From: Salinadaptatus halalkaliphilus
Lineage (GTDB): Archaea > Halobacteriota > Halobacteria > Halobacteriales > Natrialbaceae
DNA length: 64,000 bases
Direction of reading: 5' to 3'
Assembly (NCBI RefSeq): GCF_006543045.1
Contig: NZ_RBZW01000058.1
Coordinates: 247,748-311,747, forward strand
Of this stretch, positions 45,854 to 54,377 are shown piece after piece (the first letter of the stretch is position 1; every line of letters starts with the position of its first letter). Position numbers and translations under genes: made by a program. The notes below the pieces were generated by a model that ran no database searches, was not told the origin of the DNA, and saw nothing but the letters and a program-made list of their open reading frames with translations.

Positions 45854-46339
45854 TTAAGCCGAAACGTCGAACTCGTCGGTGGCGTCTTCGACGTTTTCGG
45901 CGACTGTCGTCACGTTCTGCTCGACCTGTTCGTGAGCCTCGAGAAACGAGTCGAACGAGCTGTCGACGGCCTCGGCGTACTGGCCGGCGAACTCGTCGTA
46001 GGCGGCTTCGGATTCCGCGACGGCCTCGGTCAGTGCCTCGAGGGACTGGGTCTGGGCGTCGGTCGCGGAGTCGACGCTCTCGTCGACGAGTTCACGGAGC
46101 TGCTCGAAATCGGCGGCATCTTCGGGCAGCGACTGCTCGAGCGCGTCGAGGGTCGCGTGTACCGACCCCTTCGTCAGATCGGCGTTCGATTCGACGAACG
46201 AACTCGAGTTCTCGAGGGCGGTTGCGACGGCGCCGATGGCGGCCGACTGCACCTCGAGGGCGTCGTGGGTGGCGTTCTGTGATTGTTCGATGGCGGTGCG
46301 CTGGGCGTCGAAGACGGCGGTGAATGCGTTCTGTGTCAT
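45854..46339 (-). CDS. phaP: Phasin PhaP
   Basis: 161 residues, almost entirely helical, rich in Ala/Glu/Ser/Gln. FTAVFDAQRTAIEQSQNATHDALEVQ at the start and SFLEAHEQVEQNVTTVAENVED at the end are phasin-like amphipathic helices. It coats PHA granules and limits their size. Gene order phaR-phaP-phaE-phaC matches characterised haloarchaeal PHA clusters, and I rely on that as well as on composition. Confidence 0.85.
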   Translation of the reverse strand: MTQNAFTAVFDAQRTAIEQSQNATHDALEVQSAAIGAVATALENSSSFVESNADLTKGSVHATLDALEQSLPEDAADFEQLRELVDESVDSATDAQTQSLEALTEAVAESEAAYDEFAGQYAEAVDSSFDSFLEAHEQVEQNVTTVAENVEDATDEFDVSA

Positions 46340-46352
46340 TGTTGTGGTTGGG

Positions 46353-46682
46353 TTATGATTGGTCGTCTCGGTCGCGTTTGACCGGGACGACGATCGTCTG
46401 GACGATATCGCCCTCTTCGATGTCGAGGGCGTCCCGTTCCGGGCCGGGAATGCTGATCCGACCGCCGCTCTGGACGCGAGCTTTGAACGTCGCCGTGCCC
46501 ATGTTCATCGGGCCGAAGGCAGACATCTCCTCGAGTGGATTCGCGCCCATCGACGACGTTTGGAACAACTGCTTCATCATCTCCTGCTGGGATTCGGCGA
46601 CCTGCTCGCCCGCCTCTTGCATCTGTTCGGTGAACATCGAGGGCGGGAACCAGAGCGATCGGTCGGAGTCGTCCGTCATCAT
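46353..46682 (-). CDS. phaR: PhaR-like AbrB/SpoVT family regulator
   Basis: 109 residues. N-terminal helical part (WFPPSMFTEQMQEAGEQVAESQQEMMKQLFQ) resembling a PHA-granule-binding helix, followed by a swapped-hairpin AbrB DNA-binding domain (FKARVQSGGRISIPGPERDALDIEEGDIVQTIVVPVK). This fits a regulator that senses granules through its first half and represses phaR-phaP. 13 bases separate it from phaP. A second Met one codon in is possible. Confidence 0.82.
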   Translation of the reverse strand: MMTDDSDRSLWFPPSMFTEQMQEAGEQVAESQQEMMKQLFQTSSMGANPLEEMSAFGPMNMGTATFKARVQSGGRISIPGPERDALDIEEGDIVQTIVVPVKRDRDDQS

Positions 46683-46701
46683 CCGAACGAACGAGGCGGT
46701 C

Positions 46702-46740
46702 GGTAATAAGTCTTTCCACTAAATACCATCTAATACCATC
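46702..46740 (-). promoter_or_regulatory. phaR-phaP-phaE-phaC promoter with a 10-bp tandem repeat
   Basis: On the minus strand a TATA-like CTTATTAC (46703-46710) sits about 25 bases before the phaR start codon. Just upstream lie two head-to-tail copies of AATACCATC (46722-46730 and 46732-46740 as read on +), spaced one helical turn apart. This is a candidate operator for PhaR or another regulator. Confidence 0.45.
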
Positions 46741-46939
46741 AGAGGGCATAGAATGGTTCGTATATCGTCTAGTGGTTGCAGATGGTTGCCGACGGATTTT
46801 CGAGCGGCTATCGGACAGCGTCAGTAGTAGACGAATCGGTGGGTGAAATTTGGTTACCTGACATGGGTGTCTGGGTTAGTAAAGCGTGAGTTGGTAAGCC
46901 AAAGAAGTCATTACTGCTCCAGCCGTAGCTTCGTTGTAG

Positions 46940-47572
46940 ATGTCGAACCAGAACGCGGGACAAGAGAACATCGCTGCCATGACGAACGCGTGGACGTCGA
47001 TGACACAGAGTTTCTTCCAAAGTGCGACGGCCGCGAACCGTGCTGCGGTCTCTGCATTGTTGTCTACGACCGGGGCCAACGAATCCAACGGCGATTCGAT
47101 CCCTGCTAGCATTCCGTCCGTCGAACACTCCGATCTCGACTGGGCTTTCGAGCGATCCGTCGACGATGCCGACGAGATCGAAGTCGGCGACGTCGTCACC
47201 TTCGAGAAGACGCTGAGCGAGGACGACGTCCGTGCCTTCGCCGAAGTAAGCGGCGACACGAACCGACTACACTTAGACGAGGAGTTCGCCGCCGACACGA
47301 GATTCGGCGAACGAATCGTCCACGGCACCCTCGTCTCCGGACTCATCAGCGCCGCACTCGCACGACTCCCTGGACTGACCGTCTATCTGTCCCAGGATCT
47401 CGAGTTCAGCGGGCCCGTCGGAATCGGTGACCGCGTCTCCGCGCGCGTCGAAGTCGTGGAAGCCCTCGGTAATGCCCAGTATCGACTCGAGACGACGATC
47501 AGAAACGAGACCGAAGACGCGACGGTCATCGACGGCGAGGCCGTCGTCCTGATCGACGAACTCCCCGAGTAA
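46940..47572 (+). CDS. phaJ: (R)-specific enoyl-CoA hydratase PhaJ / MaoC with N-terminal helix
   Basis: 210 residues. The MaoC hot-dog domain (about 75-205) has FAEVSGDTNRLHLDEEFAADTRFGERIVHGTLVSG, including catalytic Asp and His of the hydratase-2 motif. The first 45 residues (AWTSMTQSFFQSATAANRAAVSALL) form an amphipathic helix not needed for catalysis, possibly for granule binding. It supplies (R)-3-hydroxyacyl-CoA from beta-oxidation to PhaEC. It is divergent from phaR, and its TAA stop is the first element of palindromic repeat D. Confidence 0.9.
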   Translation: MSNQNAGQENIAAMTNAWTSMTQSFFQSATAANRAAVSALLSTTGANESNGDSIPASIPSVEHSDLDWAFERSVDDADEIEVGDVVTFEKTLSEDDVRAFAEVSGDTNRLHLDEEFAADTRFGERIVHGTLVSGLISAALARLPGLTVYLSQDLEFSGPVGIGDRVSARVEVVEALGNAQYRLETTIRNETEDATVIDGEAVVLIDELPE

Positions 47573-47710
47573 TACGGATTGCTGTACCGATGTCCCGGCG
47601 GTGAGTCGAACTGTGTGAGACGAGCCTCGGTTGCAGAGCGAAGCGAATCAACCGGTGCAACCGCCGTCGGAGTCGCGGTTGCGCCGGTAATGACGTACAG
47701 GAAACCGTAT
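47572..47710 (+). repeat. Dispersed palindromic repeat, copy D with internal insertion
   Basis: 139 bp. Outer arms ATACGGATTGCTGTAC and GTACAGGAAACCGTAT. The inner stem CCGGTGCAACCGC / GCGGTTGCGCCGG pairs with one mismatch around CGTCGGAGTC. Between left arm and inner stem about 57 extra bases are inserted after TGTCCCGG, including the common haloarchaeal string GAGCGAAGCGAA. The repeat starts on the last A of the phaJ stop codon. Confidence 0.8.
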
Positions 47711-47838
47711 AATGCAGACTGGTCGGGTCGTCGTCAGCGTTCCAGCTCTTCGTTCCCGTGTCGTCCATCGGCGTTCGGTGGACAACGCCAGCGACGTGTC
47801 TGGTTTCGAGAGTCTCGCGACAGTCGCTTTCTCCAACA

Positions 47839-47861
47839 ATATAAATAGTTCCTCGCGGAAC
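47839..47861 (+). promoter_or_regulatory. Phosphomutase promoter: TATA plus small palindrome
   Basis: AATATAAAT (47838-47846) is a good TATA box 24-32 bases before the ATG. It is followed at once by GTTCCTCGCGGAAC (47849-47862), a short palindrome lying over the expected start region, where a repressor could bind. Confidence 0.5.
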
Positions 47862-47869
47862 GACCTGCC

Positions 47870-49255
47870 ATGACCCTGTTCGGTACGGCTGGAATTCGCG
47901 GGCCGGTCGAAGAGATCACGCCCGCACTCGCGCTCTCGGTGGGGCAAGCCGCTGGCGAGCCTGGAGAATCGTTCGTCGTCGGACGGGACGGTCGGGAAAC
48001 TGGACCGGCACTCGCCGCAGCGATCGAAGCCGGCCTCGAGAGCGCCGGCGCGGACGTCTCACGATTGGGGCAGGTGCCGACCCCGACGTTGGCGTTTGCC
48101 TCCCAGGGACGCACGGGCGTGATGATCACCGCGAGTCACAACCCACCCGAAGACAACGGCATCAAACTCTTCGGCGACGGCGTCGAGTTCGACCGCGACG
48201 GCGAACGAACGATCGCCCAAGCGGTCACCGGCGAGACGACCACGCCAGTTTCCTGGAACCAATGGGGCGAGTCCGATCAGCTCGAGATCCTCGACCACTA
48301 CCGGGAGGCGGTCGATCAGTACGTCCGCGACCGGTTCGCTGTCGACGCGGTCGCCGCCGACGAGGGACCCCTGGACGGCCTCTCCGTCGCCGTCGACTGT
48401 GGCAACGGCGTCGGTGCACTGGCGACACCGCAGGTTCTCGACCGACTGGGTGCCGAGGTCGTCGCGCTGAACGCGACCGTCGACGGCCACTTCCCCGCTC
48501 GAAAGAGCAAACCGACGCCGGAGACGCTGACCGATTTCGCCGACTTTCTCGAAGCAGGTTCGTTCGACGTGGGCCTCGCTCACGACGGCGACGCCGACCG
48601 CCTCGTCGTACTGGGACCGGACGGCGAGGTGATCCACGAGGATACGATCCTCGCGGTCGTCGCAGCCCACTACACGGCCGCGAGCCAGGTTGCCGACCCC
48701 GTCGTCGTCACGACGCCCAACGCCTCCGCACGCATCGACGAGCAGGTACGAGACGCCGGCGGGCGGGTCGAACGCGTTCGACTCGGTGCGCTCCACGAGG
48801 GTATCGCGCGCGAGCGACGGCGCGGTGACGACGACACCGAGATCGTCTTCGCCGCCGAACCGTGGAAGCACATCCACACCGGCTTCGGCGGCTGGATCGA
48901 CGGCGTCTCGAGCGCGGCCGCCGTCGCCGCCCTCGTCGCCGACGCGGGCGACACCGAGACGCTCCGGGAGCCGGTCACCGAACGCCCCTACCGAAAGGTG
49001 AGCGTCGACTGTCCCGACGAAGACAAATCGACCGTCATGGCCGAGCTCGAGGCCGCACTTCCCGAGGCCTTCCCCGAGACGACCGTCGACACTGACTACG
49101 GCGTGCGCCTCGAGTTCGACGATGCCTCTTGGATCCTCGTCCGCCCGAGCGGGACCGAGCCCTACGTCCGGCTCTACGCCGAAAGCGACGACGTCGACGC
49201 GCTCGTGGCCGAGGCTCGAGCGGTCGTCGAGACGACCGTCGCCGACATCTCCTGA
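47870..49255 (+). CDS. glmM: Phosphohexomutase family protein (phosphoglucosamine/phosphomannomutase or phosphopentomutase)
   Basis: 461 residues. Four-domain alpha-D-phosphohexomutase: phosphoserine loop MITASHNPPEDNGIKLF (about 84-99), metal loop AHDGDADRLVVL, sugar loop AAEPWKHIHTGFGGWIDG (the usual GEQSGH-like site is AAEPWKH) and phosphate-binding loop VRPSGTEPYVRLYAE. Haloarchaeal members are annotated as GlmM, but archaeal relatives also act as phosphopentomutase. The cdd gene 104 bases downstream hints at nucleoside use. The gene symbol is tentative. Confidence 0.85.
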   Translation: MTLFGTAGIRGPVEEITPALALSVGQAAGEPGESFVVGRDGRETGPALAAAIEAGLESAGADVSRLGQVPTPTLAFASQGRTGVMITASHNPPEDNGIKLFGDGVEFDRDGERTIAQAVTGETTTPVSWNQWGESDQLEILDHYREAVDQYVRDRFAVDAVAADEGPLDGLSVAVDCGNGVGALATPQVLDRLGAEVVALNATVDGHFPARKSKPTPETLTDFADFLEAGSFDVGLAHDGDADRLVVLGPDGEVIHEDTILAVVAAHYTAASQVADPVVVTTPNASARIDEQVRDAGGRVERVRLGALHEGIARERRRGDDDTEIVFAAEPWKHIHTGFGGWIDGVSSAAAVAALVADAGDTETLREPVTERPYRKVSVDCPDEDKSTVMAELEAALPEAFPETTVDTDYGVRLEFDDASWILVRPSGTEPYVRLYAESDDVDALVAEARAVVETTVADIS

Positions 49256-49359
49256 GCCAGCTACAGACGGCTGAACACGACTGTTCCCCACGGCCAAGTC
49301 GTTTCCCGCCGCGCAGATCGGTCGGTGGCTTCTTGCCGTCACCTACAGAAGCAACACCC

Positions 49360-49767
49360 ATGACGGACAACGACAATCAGGACCTTCTCGACGCCGCACG
49401 CGACGCCCAGTCGGCCGCCCACGTTCCCTACTCCGAGTACCCGGTCGGCGCCGCCCTCGAGACGACCGACGGCGAGGTCTTCGTCGGCTGTAATCTCGAG
49501 AACGCGAACTTTAGCAACAGTCTCCACGCCGAGGAGGTGGCCATCGCGGAGGCGGTCAAGAACGGCCACCGCGAGTTCAGCCGGTTGGCGGTCAGTTCCG
49601 AGCGTCGGGACGGCGTCACCCCCTGTGGGATGTGCCGTCAGACGCTCGCGGAGTTTTGCGGCGACGACCTGCGGGTGATTTGCGACGCTGGCGGCGACGA
49701 GGCACCGACGGCGTACACGCTCGGGGAACTACTGCCGGATACGATCACCGAAGCGATGCTCGAGTGA
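49360..49767 (+). CDS. cdd: Cytidine deaminase
   Basis: 135 residues, tetrameric-type size. Zinc site: LHAEEVAIAEA supplies the HAE motif (His ligand plus catalytic Glu) and TPCGMCRQTLAEF the PCxxC pair; the more common first ligand is Cys, so His here makes it of the HAE variant. VPYSEYPVGAALETTDGEVFVGCNLENANF binds the nucleoside. It makes uridine from cytidine, which the phosphorylase at 51982 could then split. Confidence 0.92.
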   Translation: MTDNDNQDLLDAARDAQSAAHVPYSEYPVGAALETTDGEVFVGCNLENANFSNSLHAEEVAIAEAVKNGHREFSRLAVSSERRDGVTPCGMCRQTLAEFCGDDLRVICDAGGDEAPTAYTLGELLPDTITEAMLE

Positions 49768-49812
49768 GGTCGAACTCGCCGTCGACGCGCGTCTCGAGTC
49801 CGGCGTCCGGAG

Positions 49813-51522
49813 TCAGGCGTAGTCGTTGGGAAGCCGTTCCCGGTAGGTTTTCCGATCGACCTTTCCGACGCTCGTTCGGGGCAGTTCGTCGACGAGGACG
49901 ACCGATCGGGGCCGTTTGAACTCCGCGAGATGCTCGTCGGCCCACGACAGGACGGCGTCCTCGGTGACGCCGTCCGCCGGGATCACGTGGGCCTCGGGGA
50001 CGTGGCCGCGACTCTCGTGTGGCCGCCCGACCACGAGGGCGTCCTGGACGAGCCCACTCTCCTCGATGGCGTACTCGACTTCGCGCGGGGAGAGGGTGTG
50101 TCCCGAGACCTTTAGCGTGTCCTTGCGACGGCCGAGGAAATAGAGGAATCCCTCCTCGGTCAGCCGGCCGACGTCGCCAGTGTGGAGGGCGCCATCCGCT
50201 TCGAGCACCTCGTTGGTCGCCGCCGGCCTGTCGTGATAGCCTGCCATCATCGACGGCGTGTAGAGGACGATTTCGCCCTCCTCGCCGACCGGCAGGACCT
50301 CGTTGGTCTCGAAGTCGCGAATCTCGACTTCGACGCCGTAGGTCGGCTGGCCGACGAATCCCGGTTCGACGCGCTCTATGCCCGCGGTGTTGACATCGCC
50401 GGTGTGGGTCTCGGAGAGGCCGTAGCCGCCCTCTTTCAGTCGAGCGCCCGTGATCACCTCCCACCGATCGCTGAGTGCCGCGGTGATGTTCGTCCCGAAG
50501 CTGGTACAGGTCATCGCATCCGATGTCGCCGATAACGACGTGAGGTCGTACTCCTCGAGTCGGTCGGACTCAAGTATCTCTTCGATCATCGGCACCGCGA
50601 TCCAGGTGGACGTCACGTCGTAGGCATCGATGGCGGCCAGCATCGCCTCGGGCGTGTACCGAGGCAAGATGACGACGTGGTTGCCCGAGACGGCCTGGCC
50701 GTCGACGGTGCCGAGCTTGCCCGCGACGTGAAAGACCGGCATCACCGCCAGCTGTACCTCGTCGCGGTCGGGTCCTTGGTTGCGGATCACCGCCTTGTAG
50801 GTGACGTTCCAGTGGGAGTGGACGCAGGCTTTCGGCATCCCCGAGGTGCCGCCAGTGTACTGAAGAAGCGCACGATCCTCCGGCGAGGGTTCGGGGAGGT
50901 CACGTCGCGGGTCGACGGCCGTGACCGCGTCGGCGAACGGTCGCAGCGTCAGGTTACCCGGATTCGAGCCCTCCCAGTCGGGAATCGGTTTCTCCCCCGC
51001 GACGACCTCGTGGACCGGCAGGCGCGCGTTCGCTACGTCCGCGTACGTTCGGTACTGGACGGCAAAGCCGTCCTCGAGTGCAGTTTCGGCTGCTACCGAT
51101 TCGACGTTCTCGAGGAGGTTCGTGTGGGCGACGATAGCCGAGGCCTCGTTATCCTCGAGGAGGTACTCGAGGACGACATCCCGAAGCTGGGGGTTCAACG
51201 GTGCGACCGTGAGGCCGGCCCGCTGGGCCCCGTGGTAGGCGATCCAGAACTGCGGGCAGTTCTGGAGGTAGAGCGCACAGATGTCGCCCGGTCGATGACC
51301 GCGCTCGTAGAGAACGGTCGCGAACCGATCAACGTGGTCGTCGAGTTCGCTCCAGGAGAGGGTGTGTCCGTAGAACGTCAGGGCCGGCTCGGTACCCTGG
51401 TCGCGCCCCTGCTCGCGAAGGTGCTCGTGGACCGGCGCGCCCTCGAGCGGGAACGTCGGCTCGCGGGGCAACACGTCGTCGGGCCAGGCGTCGCGTTCGA
51501 CCCGAAACTCGGCTGTATCCAT
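49813..51522 (-). CDS. AMP-binding acyl-CoA synthetase
   Basis: 569 residues, ANL superfamily. P-loop-like YTGGTSGMPKACVHSHWN (A3), KEGGYGLSETHTGD (A5), TGDVGRLTEEGFLYFLGRRKDTLKVSGHTLSPREVE (A7-A8) and PRTSVGKVDRKTYRE (A10 Lys). It activates a carboxylic acid to the acyl-AMP and then acyl-CoA. Medium- or long-chain fatty acids are likely, given the NAPQ..RAGLTVAPLNPQ region. It could feed beta-oxidation and thereby PhaJ. ATG 51522 was chosen as homology starts there. Confidence 0.9.
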   Translation of the reverse strand: MDTAEFRVERDAWPDDVLPREPTFPLEGAPVHEHLREQGRDQGTEPALTFYGHTLSWSELDDHVDRFATVLYERGHRPGDICALYLQNCPQFWIAYHGAQRAGLTVAPLNPQLRDVVLEYLLEDNEASAIVAHTNLLENVESVAAETALEDGFAVQYRTYADVANARLPVHEVVAGEKPIPDWEGSNPGNLTLRPFADAVTAVDPRRDLPEPSPEDRALLQYTGGTSGMPKACVHSHWNVTYKAVIRNQGPDRDEVQLAVMPVFHVAGKLGTVDGQAVSGNHVVILPRYTPEAMLAAIDAYDVTSTWIAVPMIEEILESDRLEEYDLTSLSATSDAMTCTSFGTNITAALSDRWEVITGARLKEGGYGLSETHTGDVNTAGIERVEPGFVGQPTYGVEVEIRDFETNEVLPVGEEGEIVLYTPSMMAGYHDRPAATNEVLEADGALHTGDVGRLTEEGFLYFLGRRKDTLKVSGHTLSPREVEYAIEESGLVQDALVVGRPHESRGHVPEAHVIPADGVTEDAVLSWADEHLAEFKRPRSVVLVDELPRTSVGKVDRKTYRERLPNDYA

Positions 51523-51547
51523 GCCACGCTGTTTCGTACCATATCGA

Positions 51548-51922
51548 TTAATTGTTGGGGTCCTCGGCGCACTCGAGGGGCTCGCGAAGAATCGTCCGAC
51601 GGCAGCGCTTTTTCTCGGTGTTCTCGTCACAGCTCGCGATAGGCTTCGCCGAACCAATTTGCTCCCAGGTGGCGTTGTGGGAACCCTCGTCGCACAGTCC
51701 CTGCATCTTCAGGTCGTCTTCGATCTCGCGAACCGACTCGAGTAGCGTCGCTGGCGGCCCGAGTTCGGGTCGGTTCTCGTCGACGGCGGCGTGAAACCAG
51801 GGTGCCGGCTTGCGAACAACGCCGACGAGAGTCGTCTCCGGCGATACGTCGACGAGATCGTGCTGGAGCGCCGCGACGTAGGTGTCCGACAGCGTTCCCC
51901 GCGTGTCCGGACCGGATTCCAT
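51548..51922 (-). CDS. DUF488 family protein, probably internally shortened
   Basis: 124 residues. The N-terminus TYVAALQHDLVDVSPETTLVGVVRKPAPWFHAAVDENRPELGPP and the C-terminal DENTEKKRCRRTILRE match haloarchaeal DUF488 proteins, which are normally about 155-165 long. The middle is missing: after GSHNATWEQIG the sequence jumps to ASCDENTEKK. In the +1 frame at the junction the DNA reads FGEAYREL, the expected continuation, so a deletion plus frame adjustment seems to have occurred. It may be non-functional. Confidence 0.6.
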   Translation of the reverse strand: MESGPDTRGTLSDTYVAALQHDLVDVSPETTLVGVVRKPAPWFHAAVDENRPELGPPATLLESVREIEDDLKMQGLCDEGSHNATWEQIGSAKPIASCDENTEKKRCRRTILREPLECAEDPNN

Positions 51923-51981
51923 ATCAGGTGTACGGTCGTCCAGCAGTTATATTCGGCGTCGCGACGAATCGCCACTATTCC

Positions 51982-52806
51982 ATGCCACGCGACAGCGAGG
52001 ACCCTAACGCGGACGTCCAGTACCACCTCGAGGTCGGCCCCGACGATGTCACCGAGACCGTGCTCCTTCCGGGCAACCCCGAACGCCTCGAGACGATCGT
52101 CGAGGAGTGGGACGACCACGACATTCGGGCACACCACCGAGAGTATCGAACGGCGACGGGGACGACGGGCGGAACGCCGATCTCGGTTACCTCGACGGGG
52201 ATCGGCAGCCCGTCGGCGGCGATCGCCGTCGAGGAACTCGCCCGCGTCGGCGTCGAGACGTTCGTTCGCGTCGGCTCCTGTGGCGCGTTGCAGGCCGAGA
52301 TGGCCGTCGGCGACCTCGTGATCAGTACCGGCGCAGTTCGGCAGGAAGGAACTAGCGACGAGTACGTCCGCGAGGACTACCCCGCTACGGCCGATTACGA
52401 GGTCGTCTCGGCGTTGATCGCGGCCGCCGAACGACTCGGGTACGACTACCACACCGGGATCACGATGAGCGCCGACTCCTTCTACGCGGGCCAGGGACGG
52501 CCGGGTTTCGAGGGGTTCGAAGCCGCCGGCTCCGACGACCTGGTCGACCAACTCACGGAGGCCAACGTCGCGAACATCGAGATGGAGGCGAGTGCGATCT
52601 TCACGCTCGCGAACCTCTATGGCTTGCGTGCCGGCGCGGTCTGTACCGTCTACGCCAACCGCGAAACCGGCGAGTTCGCCACCGAAGGCGAGTCGAAAGC
52701 GTCCGAGACCGCAACGCTCGCGACACAGTTGCTCGCCCGGATGGACGCGAAAAAGCGCGCGGTCGGCGCCGATCGCTGGCACGCCGGGCTCTCGCTCGAG
52801 GAGTGA
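51982..52806 (+). CDS. udp: Uridine phosphorylase (nucleoside phosphorylase family)
   Basis: 274 residues, PNP/UDP family 1. ETVLLPGNPERLETIV binds phosphate, SVTSTGIGSPSAAIAVEEL, FVRVGSCGALQAEMAVGDLVI, and NIEMEASAIFTLANLYGLRAGAVCTVYANRETGEF carries the EMEAS ribose contact. The pattern matches uridine phosphorylase better than purine enzymes. It yields uracil and ribose-1-phosphate. Start ATG 51982; divergent from the DUF488 gene. Confidence 0.88.
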   Translation: MPRDSEDPNADVQYHLEVGPDDVTETVLLPGNPERLETIVEEWDDHDIRAHHREYRTATGTTGGTPISVTSTGIGSPSAAIAVEELARVGVETFVRVGSCGALQAEMAVGDLVISTGAVRQEGTSDEYVREDYPATADYEVVSALIAAAERLGYDYHTGITMSADSFYAGQGRPGFEGFEAAGSDDLVDQLTEANVANIEMEASAIFTLANLYGLRAGAVCTVYANRETGEFATEGESKASETATLATQLLARMDAKKRAVGADRWHAGLSLEE

Positions 52807-52885
52807 GACGAGTCGGGGTCGCGTTTTCCCGGTGATCGCTCGAGCGAGTCCGCCGATCAGCGGCCCAGAACGCCACCGGCCCGTT

Positions 52886-54268
52886 TCAATCTGCCCGCTC
52901 TTTTTCGCTCTCGTGGAGTTCGCCCATTCGGCCTTTGAGATCGACGCCACGGTTCGCGAACCACCGGACTCGAGTCCGGTAGAAGACGTAGCCAAGCACC
53001 ATCCAGCCCGCGAGGGCGGCGACCATCACCGGGAGTTGCGTCGAGACCAGCACCCAGAGGAAGCCGGCGGAGACGACGGCCCCGACGGCGACGACTTTGA
53101 GCACCACTGGTGGCAACTTGTACAGCGAGTACTCGTAGCGCTGCGGGTAGCTCTTTGGGAGGTTCCACAGCGAGACGCCCGCGATGATGAGCCCGAACAG
53201 AATCGTCAACGAAAGCGCGATCGAGAGGGTGACGGTCCCGGGCGAGACGGGTGCGATCAACAGCGGCGGGATACCAAGCAAGAGGACGGCCACGTGGGGC
53301 GAGTCGAATCGGTCGTGGACGCGTGCGATCGGGGACGGAATCACGTCGTCTCGAGCGGCTCGCATCAGCTGTCGCGAGTAGGCCGTGTAGGTCATGTTGA
53401 TCGACGTGAGCGCTCCCATCGCCGCGGCGACCAACACCAGCGCAGTCAGCGGTGCCGGGAAGTGCTCGAGGGAAACCTGGGCGACGGCGGCATCCATACC
53501 GGCGAGATCTTGCCAGTTAGCCACGCCCACGAGGACGGTGATGAGGCCGACGAGCAAGAACAGCGAAACCGCGGCCGAGAGGCCGAGCACTCGAGGAATG
53601 TTTTTCGCCGGGTTTTCCATCTCCTCGCCGATTTCGACCACGAGTCGAAAGCCCCGTAGCGGGAAGTAAAGCGAGACGACGGCGACGATGACGGGACCGA
53701 CACCTGCCGGAAACAGCGGTTCGTAGTTCCCGGCATCGACCTGAAACGTCCCGGGGACGATGAACGCGAGCATGCCGACCGCGATAAGCGACACCATCAC
53801 AAACTGAACGATGGCGACCATCTTGATCCCAAGGACGTTCAGCACGATAAACGGGACGAGCAACGCATACACGAGTGCAAGCTCCGGCACGTCCGGAACG
53901 ACCGAGACCGCACTCGAGACGAACCCGACGTACTCGGCGAACCCGAAGCCGATAAACAGCATCCCCGCCCAGACGCCGGGGATCGTGATCCAGGGTAACA
54001 GAAATCCCCAGAACGGCCCGACGAGACGCGATGCGTACACGTAACTGCCGCCGGCGACGGGAATCGCGCTCCCGAGTTGCAACGAGAGCAAAATCCCGAA
54101 AACCAGCGGGATCATCGCGAGTAGCAATGCGACGATGATCCCTGGCCCGACGTCACCAGCGAGTGGCCCCGGGAGGACGAACGCGCTGACGCCGATGACG
54201 TTCCCGATAATGAGCGCTGTCCCGCCGAGGATGCCGACGTTGGAATCGATTATGCGATGCTCTGGCAT
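52886..54268 (-). CDS. APC superfamily amino acid permease
   Basis: 460 residues with 12 helices. GGTALIIGNVIGVSAFVLPGPLAGDVGPG is the first-helix APC motif (GxxIGxSxF), SAIPVAGGSYVYASRLVGPFWGFLLPW the second and third. LVVEIGEEMENPAKNIPRVLG is the conserved inner loop. Ends with a basic cytoplasmic tail. Substrate unknown; amino acid or amine uptake likely. Confidence 0.88.
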   Translation of the reverse strand: MPEHRIIDSNVGILGGTALIIGNVIGVSAFVLPGPLAGDVGPGIIVALLLAMIPLVFGILLSLQLGSAIPVAGGSYVYASRLVGPFWGFLLPWITIPGVWAGMLFIGFGFAEYVGFVSSAVSVVPDVPELALVYALLVPFIVLNVLGIKMVAIVQFVMVSLIAVGMLAFIVPGTFQVDAGNYEPLFPAGVGPVIVAVVSLYFPLRGFRLVVEIGEEMENPAKNIPRVLGLSAAVSLFLLVGLITVLVGVANWQDLAGMDAAVAQVSLEHFPAPLTALVLVAAAMGALTSINMTYTAYSRQLMRAARDDVIPSPIARVHDRFDSPHVAVLLLGIPPLLIAPVSPGTVTLSIALSLTILFGLIIAGVSLWNLPKSYPQRYEYSLYKLPPVVLKVVAVGAVVSAGFLWVLVSTQLPVMVAALAGWMVLGYVFYRTRVRWFANRGVDLKGRMGELHESEKERAD

Positions 54269-54377
54269 TGCCTGCGTACCAGTTCAAGTAACGAAAGCTC
54301 CTGTGGAATAAGGTTACGATTAACAACCAGAAACGTTCTTCTCGTTTATCGACGCTCGAGCGGATTCCGCGTGATGG

